From NCBI RefSeq assembly GCF_023100805.1, contig NZ_CP095855.1, forward strand, positions 7,729,001-7,793,000: a stretch of 64,000 nt of DNA, written 5' to 3'. This document shows positions 16,413 through 26,329 of this stretch, one piece after another. The DNA is from Chitinophaga filiformis (GTDB lineage: Bacteria > Bacteroidota > Bacteroidia > Chitinophagales > Chitinophagaceae). A program made the position numbers and the translations under genes. How positions within the stretch are numbered: position 1 is the first letter of the stretch; each line of letters starts with the position of its first letter. The notes under the pieces are model-generated. The model had not been told where the DNA came from. It worked only from the letters and a program-made list of their open reading frames with translations, and searched no databases.

Positions 16413-17435
16413 TTAAAACGAAGGACAAATAACAGACCTTCTGGCGCCTGTAAAACTACGGTTGGGATACAAGCCGGTATAAACAATACCAATCTCATAA
16501 GCGCCGCGGCGGTTATTGAACTGTGCCAATGATGATGTGGTTACGTCGTAACTGAACATGATCTTCACCCTGTTCAGCTGATATCCCACCAGGAATACGG
16601 CCGCGTCGTTCATACGGTAATAGGCGCCACCATACAACTGTGTTCCTCCGTCGCCGGAAAGATTATAGGCCAGGTTACCACCAAACACTTTCTCTGTAGC
16701 TCTGGCCTGCCTTGCGTAGTAGGCGGAGGGATTCACTATCACTTTATCGCTCAGTTTAAAGCTTCCGTTCAGGAAGGCGATGTACCGGCGTGCAATCTCA
16801 TTATCTCCTGCGAAGAATGTTTCCCTTGGTGTATTGATGTGTTGTGCCGATACACCGACATTAATGTAGATATTGTCTGTAGGGAAATAGGCATAGTTCA
16901 TCCCTACCTGCATATCAAAGTAAGAGATCTTTGTCTGGCTGAAAGGTTCTGCAGTAGGTACCTGGGCGTCAAAGAACTTTCCATTCCACTGGTCGCCGAA
17001 GGTCAGTTTCGTTACATCTACCCTTTTACTGGCAGATCCTACATTGAAGCCCAGCGATAACAGGCTGCTCTGTCCCAGCAACTGGTGATAGGCGATAGAT
17101 GCGTATGCTTTGGTGGAGGTCAGATTACCACTGCCTGCCACGTCCCTTAATACTACACCGCCTAAACCTAACCAGCCATATTCAAGCCTGTCACGGAACA
17201 ACTGAAAATCTCCAAAGACTGACATGGTCTTATAAGGAACCGGGATACTGGCCCACTGGTTACGGTAATTGATGCCGATACGGTAGTTGCCGTCCGGAAT
17301 GAAGCCTGTATTAGCAGGGTTTGTAAGGAGCGGTGAATTGAAGTACTGCGAGAAATGCATATCCTGTGCATTCCCTTCCAATGTTGCGGTTAACAACATT
17401 ATACAACCTGCGATGTGTTTAAAAATCTGCTTCAT
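16413..17435 (-). CDS. PorP/SprF family type IX secretion outer-membrane protein
   Basis: 340 residues with a signal peptide ending near GNAQ, then the family hallmark DMHFSQYFNSPLLTNPANTG and INYRNQWASIPVPYKT. It ends in ICPSF, comparable to the CPRF end of the paralogue at 1201-2238. The predicted product is an outer-membrane barrel working with the T9SS. It starts 4 bp downstream of the stop of the large CHU_C cargo gene at 17440, so the two are translated from one transcript. The tight coupling suggests it is the dedicated partner for that cargo, as SprF is for SprB in Flavobacterium; this pairing is an inference. Confidence 0.93.
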   Translation of the reverse strand: MKQIFKHIAGCIMLLTATLEGNAQDMHFSQYFNSPLLTNPANTGFIPDGNYRIGINYRNQWASIPVPYKTMSVFGDFQLFRDRLEYGWLGLGGVVLRDVAGSGNLTSTKAYASIAYHQLLGQSSLLSLGFNVGSASKRVDVTKLTFGDQWNGKFFDAQVPTAEPFSQTKISYFDMQVGMNYAYFPTDNIYINVGVSAQHINTPRETFFAGDNEIARRYIAFLNGSFKLSDKVIVNPSAYYARQARATEKVFGGNLAYNLSGDGGTQLYGGAYYRMNDAAVFLVGYQLNRVKIMFSYDVTTSSLAQFNNRRGAYEIGIVYTGLYPNRSFTGARRSVICPSF

Positions 17436-17439
17436 ATCA

Positions 17440-20400
17440 TCATCTTAACAAGGTTACACTTCCATTCTTGGTGGCTGTGGTACCGTCACTGAACTGTACG
17501 TTGATCACATATGCATAGGCGTCCATTGGTTGCACTGCACCTTTAAAGCTTCCGTCCCATCCTATCAACGGATCAATGGATTCAAACACCATCTGGCCCC
17601 AGCGGTTATAGATCTTCATATTAAACTTGGCAATACCAAATCCTTTTACCAGGAATACATCATTTACACCATCCCTGTTCGGTGAGAACGCGGATGGGAT
17701 ATCAAACAGCGGTATTACGATAGCACTCACCTGCTTGTGGGCTGTATCCGTACAACCCGCGCTGTTTGAGGATATTAGGTATACATCAAATATTCCGGTC
17801 TTGTTGTACTGGTGCGCCGGATTCGTTTGTGTAGAACCCTCTCCGTCTCCAAATTCCCACAGGAAGCTGACAGCATCAGGAGAAGACTGGTTCGTAAAAG
17901 TGACAGGCGTATTTTCCACCGGTTTCGTTGGTGCAAAAGTAAAGTCGGCTGTTGGCGGCGGGAACACGTTGATCACCATGGTGGTGTCGTCGGTTTTGTT
18001 ACAGGTGTTGTTATCTACTACATGTAACGATACCGGATAACTGCCCGCATTAGGATATATGTGTACAGGATTCACTTCAGTTGATGTAGTGCCGTCACCG
18101 AAGTCCCATGCAAATGTTTCACCTCCCAGGGTCGTATTCACAAACTCAATGGTAGCAGGTACACAGGTGCTGTCGGGCGCAACGAAAGAAGCCCTTACAT
18201 TCTGTGCTACACGCAATGGTACCGTATCGATATGCGGTGCATTACAATAGTTCGTATCCACGAGGGTCAATGTTGCGTTGTACACGCCTTCTGCCGCATA
18301 GCGGTGCGTAGCTGGGAAATTGCCTGGCCCTACTGGAATTGAAGGTGTATTATCACCGAAATTCAACGTAAAGGAAGTAGCGGTGAAAGGAGGATTCGGT
18401 GGCGTTAGTGCAGCGAAATTGAACTGGTAATTCAGGTCTTCACATGGCGGGAGACGCTGCGCTGTCATATCAAAGTCAGCCCTGTTTGTACGGATACGCA
18501 GATCCAGTACTGCTGTATCGCAACCATTGCAACTGGCAGGATCACATTTGATGAGCGTTACCCTGTAGTTGCCCGGATTGTTGTAAGTATGCTGAATGGT
18601 GTCTTTACCGGTTACAGGTGCGGAACCATCTCCGAAATTCCATGTCCAGGTCTGTGCCGGTATACGTGTAGTATCAACAAAAGTAATGGTAGCCGGTACA
18701 CAATAATTCGTTCTTCTTTCCAGTGTTTTGATACCTGCCTTTACACCATCCAGGTTGAAGGCGATCTTCAGGGCGCCGAGGTTACAGTTAGGCGGAGCTG
18801 TTGTTGCATATGCTCCCGGTGTAGTCGGATAACGGGGCCTGAAGTCTGTTCTGTTGGTTGGGCACCATGCACAGATACCCTGGTAGATCACCCCGTTACG
18901 ATCAAAACGGCTGGTACCGCCATCCACATGCTCATAAGTACCATTACCACCAAAGTAGCTGCCAAACAGGATATCGGTAGCATCGCGCTGTAATACGAAG
19001 AAGTAGAAGTCCTGGGTATCCGTGGTACGCTGTAAAGGATTCTTCAGCGGCAATCCTGCTGTATTGGAATTCGGATAATGCAGGTCAATGTCAATACCGC
19101 CACCCCATCCGGATACGTACACGTTTTCACAACGGTCTACCAGGAAAGCTACCGGTGAGATACTGGGCGTCGAAGCCCCTTTCCCGAAGGTAGTGGAGTA
19201 CACGAATGCTGACAGGTCTGGCTGCAGTTTCGAAATGAATTGTTTTGAGTTGTCATTGTAAAATGTGCCTGTATTAGGCGCCTGCTGTACAGGCCAGGTA
19301 CCCTCTGTGGTACCCATGATGTATACAAAACCTTTGGAGTCCAGCTGGATGCCATACACCTGGTCGGCCGCCACCGTGTTGGCGCCCATATAGGTACTCT
19401 GCAATATACTTGTACCGTCGGCGCTGATATGTGCAATAAAACCATCGCATATGCCGCCTCTGTAGGATCCATAGATGGGATTTCCCCTGATCGGGAAATT
19501 GTTGCTGGCAGTACCGCCGGCAACATACAATGTACCGCCGTTCAAGGCCAGTACATAGGCTGCATCTTCCTTACTGCCACCAATAAAGCTGGCCCAGAGC
19601 AGGTTGGAACAATTCTGATCTATTTTGAGTATCACGCCGTCCTGTGCACCGCCGAAAGCCGTCTGAAAGGCGCCGGATGTTACCGGGAATCTATCAGAGC
19701 GGGTACAGCTGGCCACATAGATATTGCCGGTGTTGTCTATCACCACTTCGCTACGGGCATCATCACCATAGTTACGCAGCAGCACAGAAGCGCCCAGGGT
19801 TCTGTCTTCCCTGATATTCACACCGTCATCGCCAGGACTGGCCACAATCATAGAACCGATGATGGCGGAACCTGTGGCATTGAGCTTTGTAACGGCAATA
19901 TCCCATCCACCACGGTTGCCGACTACTACCGGCTGACCGTTATTGGAAGCGGCGCCGGGAAAATTGCCGGAGGTAGTTCTTCCTGAGATCACCAGGTTAC
20001 CGGCAGGATCTACAAAGAGACTATGTGGCTGTTCCTTACCACCGCCACCCAGGTAGGTGGCATATATCAGGTTACGGCCATTTGCAGAAAACTTGCTGAT
20101 ACCGATATCAAAACCACCTTCAGCATAAGTATTCTGCACTGCACCGGGCGTAACAGGGTATCCTACATTGAATACAATACCACCGCCATAGAAGGCGCCC
20201 ACATTGTCGTAGGTAGCAGTGAACCCCCAGTTATCAGCCTGTGAGCCCGATACGGTGGAAAAGATGTAGGAAGGATCTATCACCAGGGGATAATTACTAT
20301 CATATTTGCCGGAGACCTTGAACTTCAGTTTCAATCCGCTCAGTACATAAGATACTTTCACGGATACACGCTGATTGTCAATGTACTGATATGCAAAGGG

Positions 20401-21141
20401 CATCTGTTCTGTAACGGTACCTACGGAGGTTGTGATGATCAGCTGTTCTTTTTTGATCTCCAGTTTGTCCACGCCTGTATATTGCAGCTGTATCTGGGAA
20501 GGATCAGCGCCGGGTTGTACGATGAGGTCATATTTCAGCACACCTGCTTCCGAATACACCTGCATGTCAACGCCCTTGTACAATGCCTTGTAATTAACGA
20601 GTTGATAAGATCTTACACCGGAGGCCCATTTTTTAGGGTCATTGCCGATGAAGTAGTTGGCATAACTTTCAGACGCTTTTTCGGCAGTGATTTCAGGCGT
20701 TCCGGCGTTCAGGAAGCTCACCTCATATGCATGCCCTTTTACTTCGGGAAGCGGCAGCGTTCCACCAGCATCGCCATCTTCCTTCCGGGCAGCTGCATTA
20801 TTTACAGCGCCGGACTTCACGTTGGCAGCATAGCTGGGATCGGGCACCCATACAACAGAATCTTTACCACCATGTGCATGGCCATGTATCCTTTCGGCCA
20901 GCGCATCGCGTTGTTTTTTGTCCTGTAGCAGGAATGTAAAGCCTGTACGTTTGAGAAAGGCGGCCCCTCCGCCCATATCAGTTTTATAAAGGAAATCACC
21001 GTTCCACTGTCCTTTGTTCTCAGTAAACTGCAGGGGTTTGTTGTCATAGATTTCCTGTACCTGCACCTGCGCACTGGCCATTACGCCCGTAAAAAGCGAA
21101 AAAAGGAAAGCCAAGCAGCCTATAGGGAAAGTAAAATTCAA
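17440..21141 (-). CDS. Large T9SS type B cargo protein with SBBP-like propeller repeats, PKD domains and CHU_C domain
   Basis: 1,233 residues. A signal peptide (ending near VMASAQ) is followed by LQFTENKGQWNGDFLYKTDM, the opening of a domain common in large Bacteroidota surface proteins. Residues about 300-750 hold SBBP-type repeats (IYATYLGGGGKEQPHSLFVD, LWASFIGGSKEDAAYVLALN). From about 800 come several PKD domains with WNFGDGS, WDFGDGT and WEFGDGEGS cores. The last 90 residues form the CHU_C type B sorting domain (FDIPSAFSPNRDGVNDVF, KIYNRWGQMVFE, GWDGS). The start codon appears to be TTG at 21141, since no in-frame ATG or GTG precedes it before an in-frame stop at 21175. It is probably a surface adhesin; the ligand is unknown. 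It pairs with the PorP/SprF gene behind it. Confidence 0.9.
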   Translation of the reverse strand: MNFTFPIGCLAFLFSLFTGVMASAQVQVQEIYDNKPLQFTENKGQWNGDFLYKTDMGGGAAFLKRTGFTFLLQDKKQRDALAERIHGHAHGGKDSVVWVPDPSYAANVKSGAVNNAAARKEDGDAGGTLPLPEVKGHAYEVSFLNAGTPEITAEKASESYANYFIGNDPKKWASGVRSYQLVNYKALYKGVDMQVYSEAGVLKYDLIVQPGADPSQIQLQYTGVDKLEIKKEQLIITTSVGTVTEQMPFAYQYIDNQRVSVKVSYVLSGLKLKFKVSGKYDSNYPLVIDPSYIFSTVSGSQADNWGFTATYDNVGAFYGGGIVFNVGYPVTPGAVQNTYAEGGFDIGISKFSANGRNLIYATYLGGGGKEQPHSLFVDPAGNLVISGRTTSGNFPGAASNNGQPVVVGNRGGWDIAVTKLNATGSAIIGSMIVASPGDDGVNIREDRTLGASVLLRNYGDDARSEVVIDNTGNIYVASCTRSDRFPVTSGAFQTAFGGAQDGVILKIDQNCSNLLWASFIGGSKEDAAYVLALNGGTLYVAGGTASNNFPIRGNPIYGSYRGGICDGFIAHISADGTSILQSTYMGANTVAADQVYGIQLDSKGFVYIMGTTEGTWPVQQAPNTGTFYNDNSKQFISKLQPDLSAFVYSTTFGKGASTPSISPVAFLVDRCENVYVSGWGGGIDIDLHYPNSNTAGLPLKNPLQRTTDTQDFYFFVLQRDATDILFGSYFGGNGTYEHVDGGTSRFDRNGVIYQGICAWCPTNRTDFRPRYPTTPGAYATTAPPNCNLGALKIAFNLDGVKAGIKTLERRTNYCVPATITFVDTTRIPAQTWTWNFGDGSAPVTGKDTIQHTYNNPGNYRVTLIKCDPASCNGCDTAVLDLRIRTNRADFDMTAQRLPPCEDLNYQFNFAALTPPNPPFTATSFTLNFGDNTPSIPVGPGNFPATHRYAAEGVYNATLTLVDTNYCNAPHIDTVPLRVAQNVRASFVAPDSTCVPATIEFVNTTLGGETFAWDFGDGTTSTEVNPVHIYPNAGSYPVSLHVVDNNTCNKTDDTTMVINVFPPPTADFTFAPTKPVENTPVTFTNQSSPDAVSFLWEFGDGEGSTQTNPAHQYNKTGIFDVYLISSNSAGCTDTAHKQVSAIVIPLFDIPSAFSPNRDGVNDVFLVKGFGIAKFNMKIYNRWGQMVFESIDPLIGWDGSFKGAVQPMDAYAYVINVQFSDGTTATKNGSVTLLR

Positions 21142-21368
21142 CGGAGTAGATTTAAAATGTTTATTCCTAGTTCTTTATCACTTATATAATACGTAATAAC
21201 GCAGACAGCGGTACATTTGTTACCGCAAGAACAGCGCCAAATCAATTAGTAGCATTATCCCAAAACGCCGGCGGTTATTAATATAGATGGCGGAAACGGG
21301 CCGGAGTTTAAAATAAGTCAATATACCAGCTTGCCGGGGCGCATTTAAATAATAAACGTAAAAGTTGC

Positions 21369-23489
21369 TCAGGAAATTTTACTCCACTGAGATTTTCCTT
21401 GCTGGGCGGCCAGAAACCGCTGTAAGGATTGATTCTCAGGTGCTGACAAATCCGGATCTTCCTGTAGTATTTTTTCCGCACTGGCGCGGGCGGCTTCCAG
21501 TATGGGCCTGTCCTCCACAATATCGGCCAGTTTCAGGTCAAGCAGCCCACTCTGGCGGGTACCTTCGATATCGCCGGGGCCCCGCAGTTCCATATCTTTC
21601 TCAGATATGACGAAACCATCATTTGTTTGTACCATTACCTGGATACGTTCTTTTGAATCGGCGCCTACCTTGTTGCCCGTCATGAGGATACAAAAGGACT
21701 GTTCCGCTCCCCTTCCCACGCGCCCGCGCAGCTGGTGCAACTGGGAAAGGCCGAACCTTTCGGTGCTCTCAATCACCATCACGGAGGCATTAGGTACGTT
21801 CACCCCTACTTCTATGACCGTAGTGGCTACCATGATCTGCGTATCGCCTTTTACAAAACGCTGCATGTTGGCCTCTTTCATTTCTACCGGCTGGCGGCCA
21901 TGCACCATGCTGATATAATATTGGGGCTCAGGGAAAAACGCTTTCACCTCCTCATACCCTTTCATCAGGTTTTCATAATCCAGCGTTTCAGAATCTTCAA
22001 TTAACGGATATACGATATATGCCTGCCGGCCTTTCCTGATCTCGTCTTTAATAAAATCCATGACCTGGGGCCGCTGGAACTCCGTACGGTGTACCGTCGT
22101 AATAGGTTTACGGCCCGGCGGCAGCTCGTCAATGACCGACACATCCAGGTCTCCGTATACGGTCATGGCCAGGGTGCGGGGAATAGGAGTTGCCGTCATG
22201 ACAAGTATATGTGGTGGTATAACGTTCTTTTCCCAAAGGCGGGCACGCTGTGCTACCCCAAACCGGTGTTGTTCATCAACAATGGCCATACCCAGGTTCT
22301 TGAAAACGACCTGGTTTTCCAGCAGAGCATGGGTGCCGATCAGCAGATGGATCTCCCCTTCTTCCACTTCTTTCAGGATCTGCTTCCGGGCTTTACCCTT
22401 CACATTGCCGGTAAGCAGCGCCACCTTTACCGGCATATTTTCCAGCAGGCCGGCAATACTTTTATAATGTTGCTGGGAGAGGATCTCGGTAGGCGCCATC
22501 AGGCAGGCCTGAAAACCATTATCGACCGCCAGCAGCATGGTAAGCAGGGCAACCATTGTTTTTCCGCTACCCACGTCGCCCTGTATAAGGCGGTTCATTT
22601 GCCTGCCGGTGGTGGTATCCTGACGGATCTCTTTCAGTACGCGTTTCTGCGCCCCTGTCAGTGAGAAAGGCAGGTGATGATTGTAAAATGTGTTAAATGC
22701 TTCGCCTACGGTATTGAAGATGAAACCGTGCGACAACTGCTGCCGCCTGATCTTCAGCCGGCAGATCCTGATCTGGGCAAGGAACAGCTCTTCAAATTTC
22801 AGCCTGCGGCGGGCCTGGTTAGCATCATCCTCTCCCGCCGGCAGGTGGATCTTAAAATAAGCTTTTGCCCGGTCCATCAGCCGGTATTGCTGCAGGATGG
22901 ACTGGGGAATATTTTCAGGTATCTCTCCGGGAGACAATTGTTCCAATAAAGACTTTGTCAGCTTGCCGATGGCTTTAGCTGTCAGACCCCGGGCTTTTAG
23001 TTTTTCAGTAGTATAATAGACCGGTTCCAGGAAAGGTTTCCCGGCGGCAATTTCTTCCGTCAGCAGGTCCATTTCGGGGTGCGACATCTGCAGGTAGCCA
23101 TTGAAAACAGAGATCTTCCCGAATACCAGGTAAGACACGTTCTGCTGCAGCGACTTTTCCATCCATTGCCAGCCCTGGAACCATACCAGCGATATCTCTC
23201 CGGTTTCATCCCGCAGGGTGGCCACCAGCCTTTTAGCGCGCTTATCTCCTATCACTTCCAGGCGGGTGATCTTTCCGCGGATCTGTACATAATCCATCTG
23301 CATATGCAGACTGATGATCTTTTCCACTTTTGTGCGGTCCACATAGCGGAAAGGAAAATAATACAGCAGATCCCTGAAGGTGTGGACTCCTATCTCTTTG
23401 CGCAGCAGTTCTCCCCGCTGGGGGCCTACTCCCTTCAGATACTCTATCGGATTGGATAATATGGCGTTTTTAAAATCCATAGACGACAT
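21369..23489 (-). CDS. recG: ATP-dependent DNA helicase RecG
   Basis: 706 residues, normal for the family. RecG remodels stalled replication forks and branched DNA. The N-terminal wedge/OB domain begins with NPIEYLKGVGPQRGELLRKE and DLLYYFPFRYVDR. The helicase core carries Walker A GDVGSGKT (about residue 310), motif II as DEQH (AIVDEQHRFGV), motif III TATPIPRTLAMTVYGD, and motif VI with QLRGRVGRG. The C-terminal TLSL-type end (DLKLADIVED) is present. Two in-frame ATGs (23489 and 23480) are possible starts. It is on the minus strand between a large intergenic region and the citrate synthase terminator. Confidence 0.97.
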   Translation of the reverse strand: MSSMDFKNAILSNPIEYLKGVGPQRGELLRKEIGVHTFRDLLYYFPFRYVDRTKVEKIISLHMQMDYVQIRGKITRLEVIGDKRAKRLVATLRDETGEISLVWFQGWQWMEKSLQQNVSYLVFGKISVFNGYLQMSHPEMDLLTEEIAAGKPFLEPVYYTTEKLKARGLTAKAIGKLTKSLLEQLSPGEIPENIPQSILQQYRLMDRAKAYFKIHLPAGEDDANQARRRLKFEELFLAQIRICRLKIRRQQLSHGFIFNTVGEAFNTFYNHHLPFSLTGAQKRVLKEIRQDTTTGRQMNRLIQGDVGSGKTMVALLTMLLAVDNGFQACLMAPTEILSQQHYKSIAGLLENMPVKVALLTGNVKGKARKQILKEVEEGEIHLLIGTHALLENQVVFKNLGMAIVDEQHRFGVAQRARLWEKNVIPPHILVMTATPIPRTLAMTVYGDLDVSVIDELPPGRKPITTVHRTEFQRPQVMDFIKDEIRKGRQAYIVYPLIEDSETLDYENLMKGYEEVKAFFPEPQYYISMVHGRQPVEMKEANMQRFVKGDTQIMVATTVIEVGVNVPNASVMVIESTERFGLSQLHQLRGRVGRGAEQSFCILMTGNKVGADSKERIQVMVQTNDGFVISEKDMELRGPGDIEGTRQSGLLDLKLADIVEDRPILEAARASAEKILQEDPDLSAPENQSLQRFLAAQQGKSQWSKIS

Positions 23490-23656
23490 TCCTCAGACAG
23501 GTGAATGTTCCCGGCCTGCGGACATGCTATTTTGCTTTTTTAAAGGTCAGGCTTTTCTCAATAAGCAGGGCACAAAAATAACGAGGATGTATCAAAAATA
23601 AACGAAGGTCCTGAAATCGCTTAAATACTGGCCCTTCTCTGCAAGTGCATGAATAA

Positions 23657-23687
23657 AAAGAGGCTGTACTTTGGATACAGCCTCTTT
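23657..23687 (-). terminator. Terminator of the citrate synthase gene
   Basis: A perfect 12-bp stem (23657-23668 with 23676-23687, AAAGAGGCTGTA and its complement) with a 7-base loop, followed on the minus strand by TTTATTC after the stem's own T run. It lies 24 bp past the stop codon at 23711. Confidence 0.88.
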
Positions 23688-23710
23688 AGAATATTATTGG
23701 TAACTGGTGT

Positions 23711-25030
23711 TTACTCAGCTTCTACCTTACCTTCCACAAATTGCTTCATCCATTCTGTAGTAACGGATTTAGGTCTTTCGAGAGAGAAACCAAGCGCACG
23801 GTCCCAACACAGGGAAGCCAGTACACCCAGCGCGCGGGATACGCCGAACAATACAGTATAGAATTCATATTCTACCAGGCCATAATGTACCAGCAGTGCA
23901 CCGGAATGCGCATCTACGTTAGGCCATGGGTTCTTGATCTTACCGAGGCTTTCCAGGATCGGTGGCACGGTTTCATATACCAGCCATACGATACGTACCA
24001 GCTCATCGTCAGACAGGTGTTTCTTTGCAAACTCCATCTGTGCGGTGAAACGGGGATCTGTCTTACGCAGCACAGCGTGACCGTAGCCGGGTACTACTTT
24101 ACCTTCGCTCAGGGTCTTACGTACGTAATCTTCGATCTGCTGTTTGGTAGGCATACCACCACCCAGCTCTTCACGCATGTCAAGTATCCACTTGATCACT
24201 TCCTGATTAGCGAGACCATGCAGCGGACCAGCCAGACCGTTCATACCTGCAGCGAATGACAGGTAAGCATCGCTCAGCGCAGAACCTACCAGGTGGGTAG
24301 TATGTGCGCTCACGTTACCGCCTTCGTGGTCAGCGTGAATGGTCATATAGAGACGCATCAGTTCTTTGAAGCCTTCATCTTCATAACCCAGCATGTGAGC
24401 AAAGTTACCAGCCCAGTCCAGGAGACCGTTCGGTTGTATGTGGTTGTTGTTCTTATATTTACGGCGATAAATATACGCAGCGATACGTGGCAGACGGGCA
24501 ATGAGATCCATTGCATCGTCGTACATCACGCTCCAGTAATCCTTTTTATTCATGCCTTCTGCGTAAGCTTTCGCAAAAGCAGATTCTGTCTGCATGGCCA
24601 TTACACCTACGGTGAACATGGTCATCGGGTGCGTAGTCACCGGCAGGGCGTCTATAGCAGCAAAAACGTGGTTAGGCACATGAGAGCGGCGTGCCCACTG
24701 GTTAGAGAGGTGCTGCACGTCTGCTTCTGAGGGCAGTTCTCCTATCAACATCAGGTAAAATAATCCTTCCGGCAAAGGCTCAGCACCACCTTTAACTTTT
24801 GGCATTTTCTCCCTCAGTTCCGGAATGGAATATCCACGGAAACGGATCCCTTCGTTTGCATCCAGTAATGATGTTTCTGTCACCAAGCCAGTGATGCCAC
24901 GCATTCCCTGGTATACCTGGGCCAATGTAACATCCTCTATCTTCTTATTGCCATGGTTCTTCACGAGGTCCTTCACTTCCGCATTGAGCTCATCGGCCTT
25001 TACCTTGAATTTTTCTTTTATATACCCCAT
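23711..25030 (-). CDS. gltA: Citrate (Si)-synthase of the mitochondrial-like type I
   Basis: 439 residues from the ATG at 25030 (MGYIKEKFKVK); the longer frame to 25060 would need a TTG start. The enzyme condenses acetyl-CoA and oxaloacetate to citrate. The active site is clear: HLVGSALSDAYLSFAAGMNG, LAGPLHGLANQEV (catalytic His), VVPGYGHAVLRKTDPR (second His), and WPNVDAHSGALL (catalytic Asp). The wording of these segments and of FYTVLFGVSRALGVLA and ALGFSLERPKS is strikingly close to animal mitochondrial citrate synthase and unlike the E. coli hexameric GltA. A type I dimer without NADH allostery is therefore likely. A minus-strand -7 element is at 25085-25078 and a strong terminator follows. 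Confidence 0.95.
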   Translation of the reverse strand: MGYIKEKFKVKADELNAEVKDLVKNHGNKKIEDVTLAQVYQGMRGITGLVTETSLLDANEGIRFRGYSIPELREKMPKVKGGAEPLPEGLFYLMLIGELPSEADVQHLSNQWARRSHVPNHVFAAIDALPVTTHPMTMFTVGVMAMQTESAFAKAYAEGMNKKDYWSVMYDDAMDLIARLPRIAAYIYRRKYKNNNHIQPNGLLDWAGNFAHMLGYEDEGFKELMRLYMTIHADHEGGNVSAHTTHLVGSALSDAYLSFAAGMNGLAGPLHGLANQEVIKWILDMREELGGGMPTKQQIEDYVRKTLSEGKVVPGYGHAVLRKTDPRFTAQMEFAKKHLSDDELVRIVWLVYETVPPILESLGKIKNPWPNVDAHSGALLVHYGLVEYEFYTVLFGVSRALGVLASLCWDRALGFSLERPKSVTTEWMKQFVEGKVEAE

Positions 25031-25077
25031 TTTAAACTGTTGATTAGGTAATGATAACAAAAAATCGGATCAATTGT

Positions 25078-25085
25078 CAAAAGTA
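25078..25085 (-). promoter_or_regulatory. Candidate -7 element of citrate synthase
   Basis: Reads TACTTTTG on the minus strand, 47 bp before the ATG at 25030. No matching -33 TTG is seen at 18-21 bp. Confidence 0.4.
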
Positions 25086-25227
25086 ATGATTTGTTGAAAA
25101 CTTTAGCTGCTTATAATCATGGAATTACAGGTAACTATTAACGAAATAACTTTCAAACAACTGATTTCCAATATACAAATAAGTAAATATTAATGTTACG
25201 CACGATAAATTAAAGAAATGTGAAATT

Positions 25228-26307
25228 TTATTTCGGCGCCCGCAGATACAGCCAGAAAGCCAGCCCTCCAAACAGGAAGTTAGGTATCCACACCGCCAGC
25301 AAAGGATTGAGGTCTGCCTTAATAGAAAATACCGTGGCAAACTGCAGGAAGATAATGTAGCTGGCGCTGATCACTATTCCCACAGCCAGGTGTAATCCAC
25401 TTCCTCCCCTTACTTTTTTAGAAGCAATAATCCCACCAATCAGTGTAAGGATGATCACTGCCCCGCAGGAGGCTGTACGCCTGTATTTTTCAACATAGAA
25501 TATGTTCAGTCCTTCTGCCCCTCTCAGCTCCTCCCTGGCAATGAACCTGTTCAGTTCGGGAGTTGTCATGGCCTCCTGTATATTTGACTCTTCGTACATC
25601 TCTTTCGGATGCAGGGCAATCTTTATCGAAGTATCTGTTTTCGTCCACCAGTGTTCCTTCAGCCCGTTGATAGAGCGCATGGTCACGTAGTCCAGTTTCC
25701 ACATATTGGTGGTAGAGTCCCAGGTCACCCTGTCGGCCTTCATCTTGAACATAATGTTCTGTCCATGCACGTCTTCCAGCAGGAAGTTGGCGCCACTTTT
25801 ATAGTTAGGGTCATAAGATCCGAAAGTGACATAGGTAAAACTGTCCACGCGGATGGTCTTATCATATATATTCTGCTGAGCCGACTGTTTATGCACATAG
25901 GCATTTTCGAACTTGGTCCTGATCTTATTGGCTATAGGCACGGTCCACCTGTTCCCCAGCCACAGCAGGCCTCCGAAAAGGAGCGCTCCTATCCAGTAGG
26001 GGCGTAAAAAGCGGCGGAAACTGACCCCGCTACACAGGATGGCGATGATCTCAGTCCTGTAAGCCATCTTGGAAGTGAAGAAGATCACAGAGATGAAAAT
26101 AAAGAGCGGGAACAACAATGCGGCGATATGCGGGATAAAGCCGAAGTAGTAGTCTACTACGATCGTGTAGAAAGACAGGTTATTATTCATGAAGTCGTCA
26201 ATCTTCTCCGTCACGTCTATCACTACGGAAATGATCAGAAGGATCATGAGGGAGTAAATAAAGGTACCTATGAACTTACGTAGGATATACCAGTCTATCT
26301 TTGTCAT
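25228..26307 (-). CDS. LptF/LptG family permease (YjgP/YjgQ)
   Basis: 359 residues. Three N-terminal transmembrane segments (about 10-35, 55-80 and 98-120) and three C-terminal ones (about 275-355) flank a large periplasmic beta-jellyroll domain, the LptF/LptG layout. The opening TKIDWYILRKFIGTFIYSLM is typical. In the Lpt system these permeases pair with the LptB ATPase to extract lipopolysaccharide from the inner membrane and pass it to the periplasmic bridge. Bacteroidota usually carry separated lptF/lptG-like genes, and no partner is adjacent, so F cannot be told from G. It is followed upstream on the same strand by tgt (22-bp gap), so tgt and this gene are probably co-transcribed. Confidence 0.9.
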   Translation of the reverse strand: MTKIDWYILRKFIGTFIYSLMILLIISVVIDVTEKIDDFMNNNLSFYTIVVDYYFGFIPHIAALLFPLFIFISVIFFTSKMAYRTEIIAILCSGVSFRRFLRPYWIGALLFGGLLWLGNRWTVPIANKIRTKFENAYVHKQSAQQNIYDKTIRVDSFTYVTFGSYDPNYKSGANFLLEDVHGQNIMFKMKADRVTWDSTTNMWKLDYVTMRSINGLKEHWWTKTDTSIKIALHPKEMYEESNIQEAMTTPELNRFIAREELRGAEGLNIFYVEKYRRTASCGAVIILTLIGGIIASKKVRGGSGLHLAVGIVISASYIIFLQFATVFSIKADLNPLLAVWIPNFLFGGLAFWLYLRAPK

Positions 26308-26329
26308 ATAAGGGCAAGATAATATAAAT

